Assembly: GCA_900318175.1 (NCBI GenBank)
Contig: ONJQ01000002.1
Coordinates: 141,423-205,422, forward strand
DNA from: an uncultured Bacteroidales bacterium
Lineage (GTDB): Bacteria > Bacteroidota > Bacteroidia > Bacteroidales > P3
Reading direction: 5' to 3'
Length of the DNA: 64,000 bases
Within the stretch, counting starts at the first letter, position 1, and each line of letters starts with the position of its first letter. Shown here in pieces: positions 61,585 to 64,000 of this stretch. Below the pieces are notes generated by a model that saw only the letters and a program-made list of their open reading frames with translations, made no database searches and had not been told where the DNA came from. Position numbers and translations under genes: made by a program.

Positions 61585-62784
61585 ATGCCCTCCATTTCTA
61601 AAAAAGGACTTGAACTGCCGCAATCGGCCATCCGCAAACTCGTTCCCTTTGCAGATGCAACCAAAGCCCACGGCATCCACGTCTACCATCTCAACATTGG
61701 CCAACCCGACATCGAAACCCCTCAGGGAGCCCTCAAGGCCCTGGCCGAAACAAAAATCAAGGTGCTGGAGTACAGCCCCAGCGCCGGCATCATGAGCTAC
61801 CGCAAGAAACTCTGCGAGTACTACAAGCGCAACGGTATCGACATCACTCCTGAGCGCATCCTCGTCACCACCGGTGGCAGCGAAGCCCTCCAAATGGCTT
61901 TCACCGTCTGCCTTAACCCCGGCGACGAGATTATCATCCCCGAGCCTTACTACACCAACTACAACACCTTCGCAAAACTTTGCGACGCCAAGATTGTCAC
62001 CATCCCCAGCGACATCAAGAGCGGTTTTGCCCTGCCTCACGTCGAAGAGTTCGAGAAGGCTATCACCCCGCGCACCCGCGCAATCATGATTTGCAATCCC
62101 AACAACCCCACTGGCTACCTCTACTCCAAGGAGGACCTCTACGCCGTAGGCGCACTGGTCAAGAAGTACGACCTCTTCCTCTTTGCCGACGAGGTTTACC
62201 GTGAGTTCTGCTATGACGGTGCCGAACACTTCAGCGTCCTCAACCTCCCCGGTTGCGAGAACAATGTCATCCTCTTCGACTCCGTCTCCAAACGCTACAG
62301 CGCTTGCGGTGCCCGTGTGGGATGCCTCATCACGCGCAATAGCGAGGTCTTCTCCTACCTCATGCGTCTGGCCCAGGCTCGTCTTTCGCCCCCAAGCTTT
62401 GGCCAAATCTTTGCTGAAGCCGCCATTGACACTCCTAAGGAGTATTTCGAGGCCGTCGAAGCCGAATATGTTGCACGCCGCAACGTAGTGGTTGAAGGCA
62501 TCAATAAGATTCCCGGCTGCTTCTGCCCCATGCCCAAGGGTGCTTTCTACACTGTCTGCGAACTCCCCATCGACGACAGCGACCATTTCTGCCAGTGGCT
62601 TCTCACCGACTTCCAATACAACGGTTCAACGGTCATGCTCGCCCCGGCCACGGGCTTCTATGCCGACCCCGAAAATGGTCGTCATCAGGTTCGCATCACC
62701 TACTGCCTCTGCATCGAAGACCTCAAGGCTGCCATCAAGTGCCTTGAAGAGGCCCTCAAAGTATACCCCGGAAGGACCAACTAA
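61585..62784 (+). CDS. Class I/II PLP-dependent aminotransferase
   Basis: The 399-residue enzyme of the aspartate aminotransferase superfamily shows LNIGQPDIETP, TTGGSEALQMAF (cofactor phosphate loop near residue 97), CNPNNPTGYLYS near 170, DEVYREFCYDG near 202, and the PLP lysine in DSVSKRYSACGARVG near 236. ARLSPPSFGQ and the C-terminal RITYC arginine site are also intact. Members of this subgroup act on aspartate, aromatic or other amino acids. The substrate is not resolved. It ends at a strong terminator. Confidence 0.9.
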   Translation: MPSISKKGLELPQSAIRKLVPFADATKAHGIHVYHLNIGQPDIETPQGALKALAETKIKVLEYSPSAGIMSYRKKLCEYYKRNGIDITPERILVTTGGSEALQMAFTVCLNPGDEIIIPEPYYTNYNTFAKLCDAKIVTIPSDIKSGFALPHVEEFEKAITPRTRAIMICNPNNPTGYLYSKEDLYAVGALVKKYDLFLFADEVYREFCYDGAEHFSVLNLPGCENNVILFDSVSKRYSACGARVGCLITRNSEVFSYLMRLAQARLSPPSFGQIFAEAAIDTPKEYFEAVEAEYVARRNVVVEGINKIPGCFCPMPKGAFYTVCELPIDDSDHFCQWLLTDFQYNGSTVMLAPATGFYADPENGRHQVRITYCLCIEDLKAAIKCLEEALKVYPGRTN

Positions 62785-62811
62785 TACCACCTTCCTTTCA
62801 ACCCCATCAAC

Positions 62812-62849
62812 GCCCGTCGCTCACCACGCAACGACGGGCATTTTTTTTG
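62812..62849 (+). terminator. Rho-independent terminator after the aminotransferase
   Basis: GCCCGTCG (62812-62819) pairs with CGACGGGC (62832-62839), followed by ATTTTTTTT. Confidence 0.92.
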
Positions 62850-62853
62850 GTCT

Positions 62854-62979
62854 ATAGGTCATTTTGCAGGATAAAATCTCCCGAGACGCTTGTTTTCAGT
62901 AGCGTTTTCGGCAGTCAAGGTGCTTGGAGGACATTTTAACAAAAAAAAATCGTCAATAGGTCAATTTGCAGGATAAAAT
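62854..62979. repeat. Two direct copies of an IS left end
   Basis: A 24-base sequence, ATAGGTCAnTTTGCAGGATAAAAT, occurs at 62854-62877 and again at 62956-62979 with one difference, 102 bp apart. The inner copy is next to the transposase. The outer one suggests a remnant of an earlier insertion of a related element. Confidence 0.7.
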
Positions 62980-63001
62980 TTATCGGAAGGCAGAGATACA
63001 C

Positions 63002-63009
63002 TACCTTTG
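63002..63009 (+). promoter_or_regulatory. Minus-7 box of the transposase gene
   Basis: TACCTTTG, 33 bases upstream of the ATG at 63042, matches TAnnTTTG. Confidence 0.6.
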
Positions 63010-63041
63010 CAGGTGTTCAAGACACACAAAAAAGGTAGCAA

Positions 63042-63968
63042 ATGTACAAGTTGAAATGTCCTGCGTGTGGGGATACACACACGGTAAAAAACGGAAAACG
63101 GAAAGGAGTCCAGACATATGTCTGCAGAGAATGCGGATACCAGTTTCGAAACAATGAAAGGTTCTCGCAAGACGGCATATGGAGAAGTTACCAGTATGGG
63201 AAACAGACAGTGTCGGAATTGGCATCCTCCTATGGGGTAAGCGACTCGACAATCAAGCGACGTCTGCGAGGGGTGGCGATGAAGTGGGTGCAGCCGCAAC
63301 TTTCTGGAGAAGGTTTCGTCCATATTGATGCCACCTACTGGGGACACAACTGGGGAGTGATGCTTGCCCTGGACGATGAATCAGGCAAGCCATTATATCT
63401 GGAATTCATTGCACACGAGAAGGTACAGGACTTTGTGGATGCCGTACGCAGCATAGAGGGGCGCAACTATGTCATAAAGGGAATCGTGATAGACGGGATG
63501 AAAAGCCTGTTCGACGAGTTCGGGAATTACAAGATCCAGATGTGTCAGTACCACATGATACAGATAGTAAGACGATACCTTACCCTGCACCCTAGACTGA
63601 TTGCGGCCAGAGAACTGAATGACTTGGTCGGTGGCATAACGACCAAACGGGGTGCGGACTTTGAGAAAGAATACAGGGAATGGAAGTCCAAGTGGAACGA
63701 GATGCTAAACAGGCGCTCTACATTGAAGTCCGGGAAGAGGCAGTTCACCCACAAACGGCTGCGCTCAGCCATGCACAGCGTCGACTTCTACCTGCCTTAC
63801 CTGTTTACCTATCAGCAGCCCGGATGCGAGGGAATGCCCAACACCAACAACAAAATAGAGGGGACATTTACAGACCTGAAAAAGAACCTCAACAACCATA
63901 GTGGGATGTCAAAGGAGAACCGCAAGCGGTTCATCAGTGGGTTTTTCTTGGCATTGTGTGAAATCTAA
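63042..63968 (+). CDS. Transposase, IS256-like variant with N-terminal zinc ribbon (IS1249-like)
   Basis: The 308-residue transposase opens with a zinc ribbon, CPACGDTHTV...CRECGYQF, at residues 6-32. A helix-turn-helix (TVSELASSYGVSDSTIKRR) follows at about 57-76, then a DDE core. The likely acidic triad is Asp in GFVHIDATYWG near 95, Asp in GIVIDGMKSLFDEFG near 152 and Glu in NTNNKIEGTF near 278. A CQYHMIQIVRRYLT stretch follows the second Asp, matching the C/DxxH signature of the IS256/MULE group. The reading frame is intact, so it may be active. Confidence 0.85.
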   Translation: MYKLKCPACGDTHTVKNGKRKGVQTYVCRECGYQFRNNERFSQDGIWRSYQYGKQTVSELASSYGVSDSTIKRRLRGVAMKWVQPQLSGEGFVHIDATYWGHNWGVMLALDDESGKPLYLEFIAHEKVQDFVDAVRSIEGRNYVIKGIVIDGMKSLFDEFGNYKIQMCQYHMIQIVRRYLTLHPRLIAARELNDLVGGITTKRGADFEKEYREWKSKWNEMLNRRSTLKSGKRQFTHKRLRSAMHSVDFYLPYLFTYQQPGCEGMPNTNNKIEGTFTDLKKNLNNHSGMSKENRKRFISGFFLALCEI

Positions 63969-64000
63969 CATGTCATAACACAGGAACGGCCACCTCCTCG

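Larger units (their letters stand above)
62956..64000 (+). mobile_element. Insertion sequence, right end beyond the window
   Basis: The element starts near 62956 with the repeated end sequence, then a promoter box and the transposase. No inverse copy of the end sequence is found before base 64000, so the right terminus lies outside the window or is lost. Confidence 0.75.

Overview
The window looks like chromosomal DNA of a Bacteroidota bacterium, order Bacteroidales, possibly Prevotella-like; the genus cannot be fixed from the sequence. The evidence is the recurring TAnnTTTG minus-7 promoter box (about twenty copies, mostly just upstream of genes), TonB-linked outer-membrane proteins with carboxypeptidase-regulatory domains, a GH92 lipoprotein, a DUF5686 protein and type B L31. 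Most of the window is GC-rich, which produces very long antisense open frames. The first 6 kb is clearly AT-rich and looks acquired. No tRNA, rRNA or CRISPR array was seen.

Layout. (1) 0.2-5.6 kb, minus strand: an AT-rich accessory cluster. It holds two paralogous membrane proteins with SHOCT-like N-termini, a third membrane protein with the same motif at its C-terminus, a stand-alone deaminase-fold protein with a downstream candidate partner, and a TPR/TonB-C protein. A strongly structured RNA of about 240 nt with tandem promoters precedes it. (2) 5.9-9.9 kb: a scrambled zone with an hsdM/DUF5686 chimeric fragment, an 86-bp inverted repeat, small hairpin repeats, a C-terminally truncated EamA transporter, and an ATPase gene bounded by a duplicated block. 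(3) 9.9-19.2 kb: envelope genes, with DUF5686 divergent from tamB-LytTR-phosphodiester glycosidase. (4) 19.6-26.2 kb: a TonB-type beta-barrel receptor, a broken ECF sigma gene, a small lipoprotein and a GH92 lipoprotein. (5) 26.2-36.5 kb: housekeeping genes (ROK kinase, phoH-ispE, fba, a WecA/MraY-like transferase, serS, an amidase, mnmE). (6) 36.6-39.5 kb: uvrA. (7) 40-51.4 kb: a surface-polysaccharide operon. (8) 51.4-56.8 kb: rpmE2, a preQ1-riboswitch-controlled transporter-queF operon, htpG and an unknown membrane protein. (9) 57-64 kb: rfbB, a HAD phosphatase, a CapD/WbpM-type dehydratase, a DUF1573 protein, an aminotransferase and an IS element cut by the window edge.

How the genes fit together. 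The 40-51 kb cluster carries WbpA-, WbpB-, WbpE- and WbpI/WecB-like steps from UDP-GlcNAc to an amino-uronic acid, two GT4 glycosyltransferases and an O-antigen ligase. No WbpD-type acetyltransferase is present in the window. The operon ends with a fused FAD/Fe-S 2-hydroxyacid dehydrogenase that could recycle the 2-hydroxyglutarate made when WbpB-type enzymes use 2-oxoglutarate as oxidant. The WecA/MraY-like transferase, rfbB and the CapD-like dehydratase may feed the same envelope glycans. QueF and the YhhQ-type transporter form a queuosine-precursor unit under a preQ1-I riboswitch.

The most noteworthy items are the structured RNA at 5631-5869, the deaminase/partner pair at 2707-3681, the riboswitch at 53055-53090, the possible 2-oxoglutarate cycle in the glycan operon, and the rearranged 6-10 kb zone.
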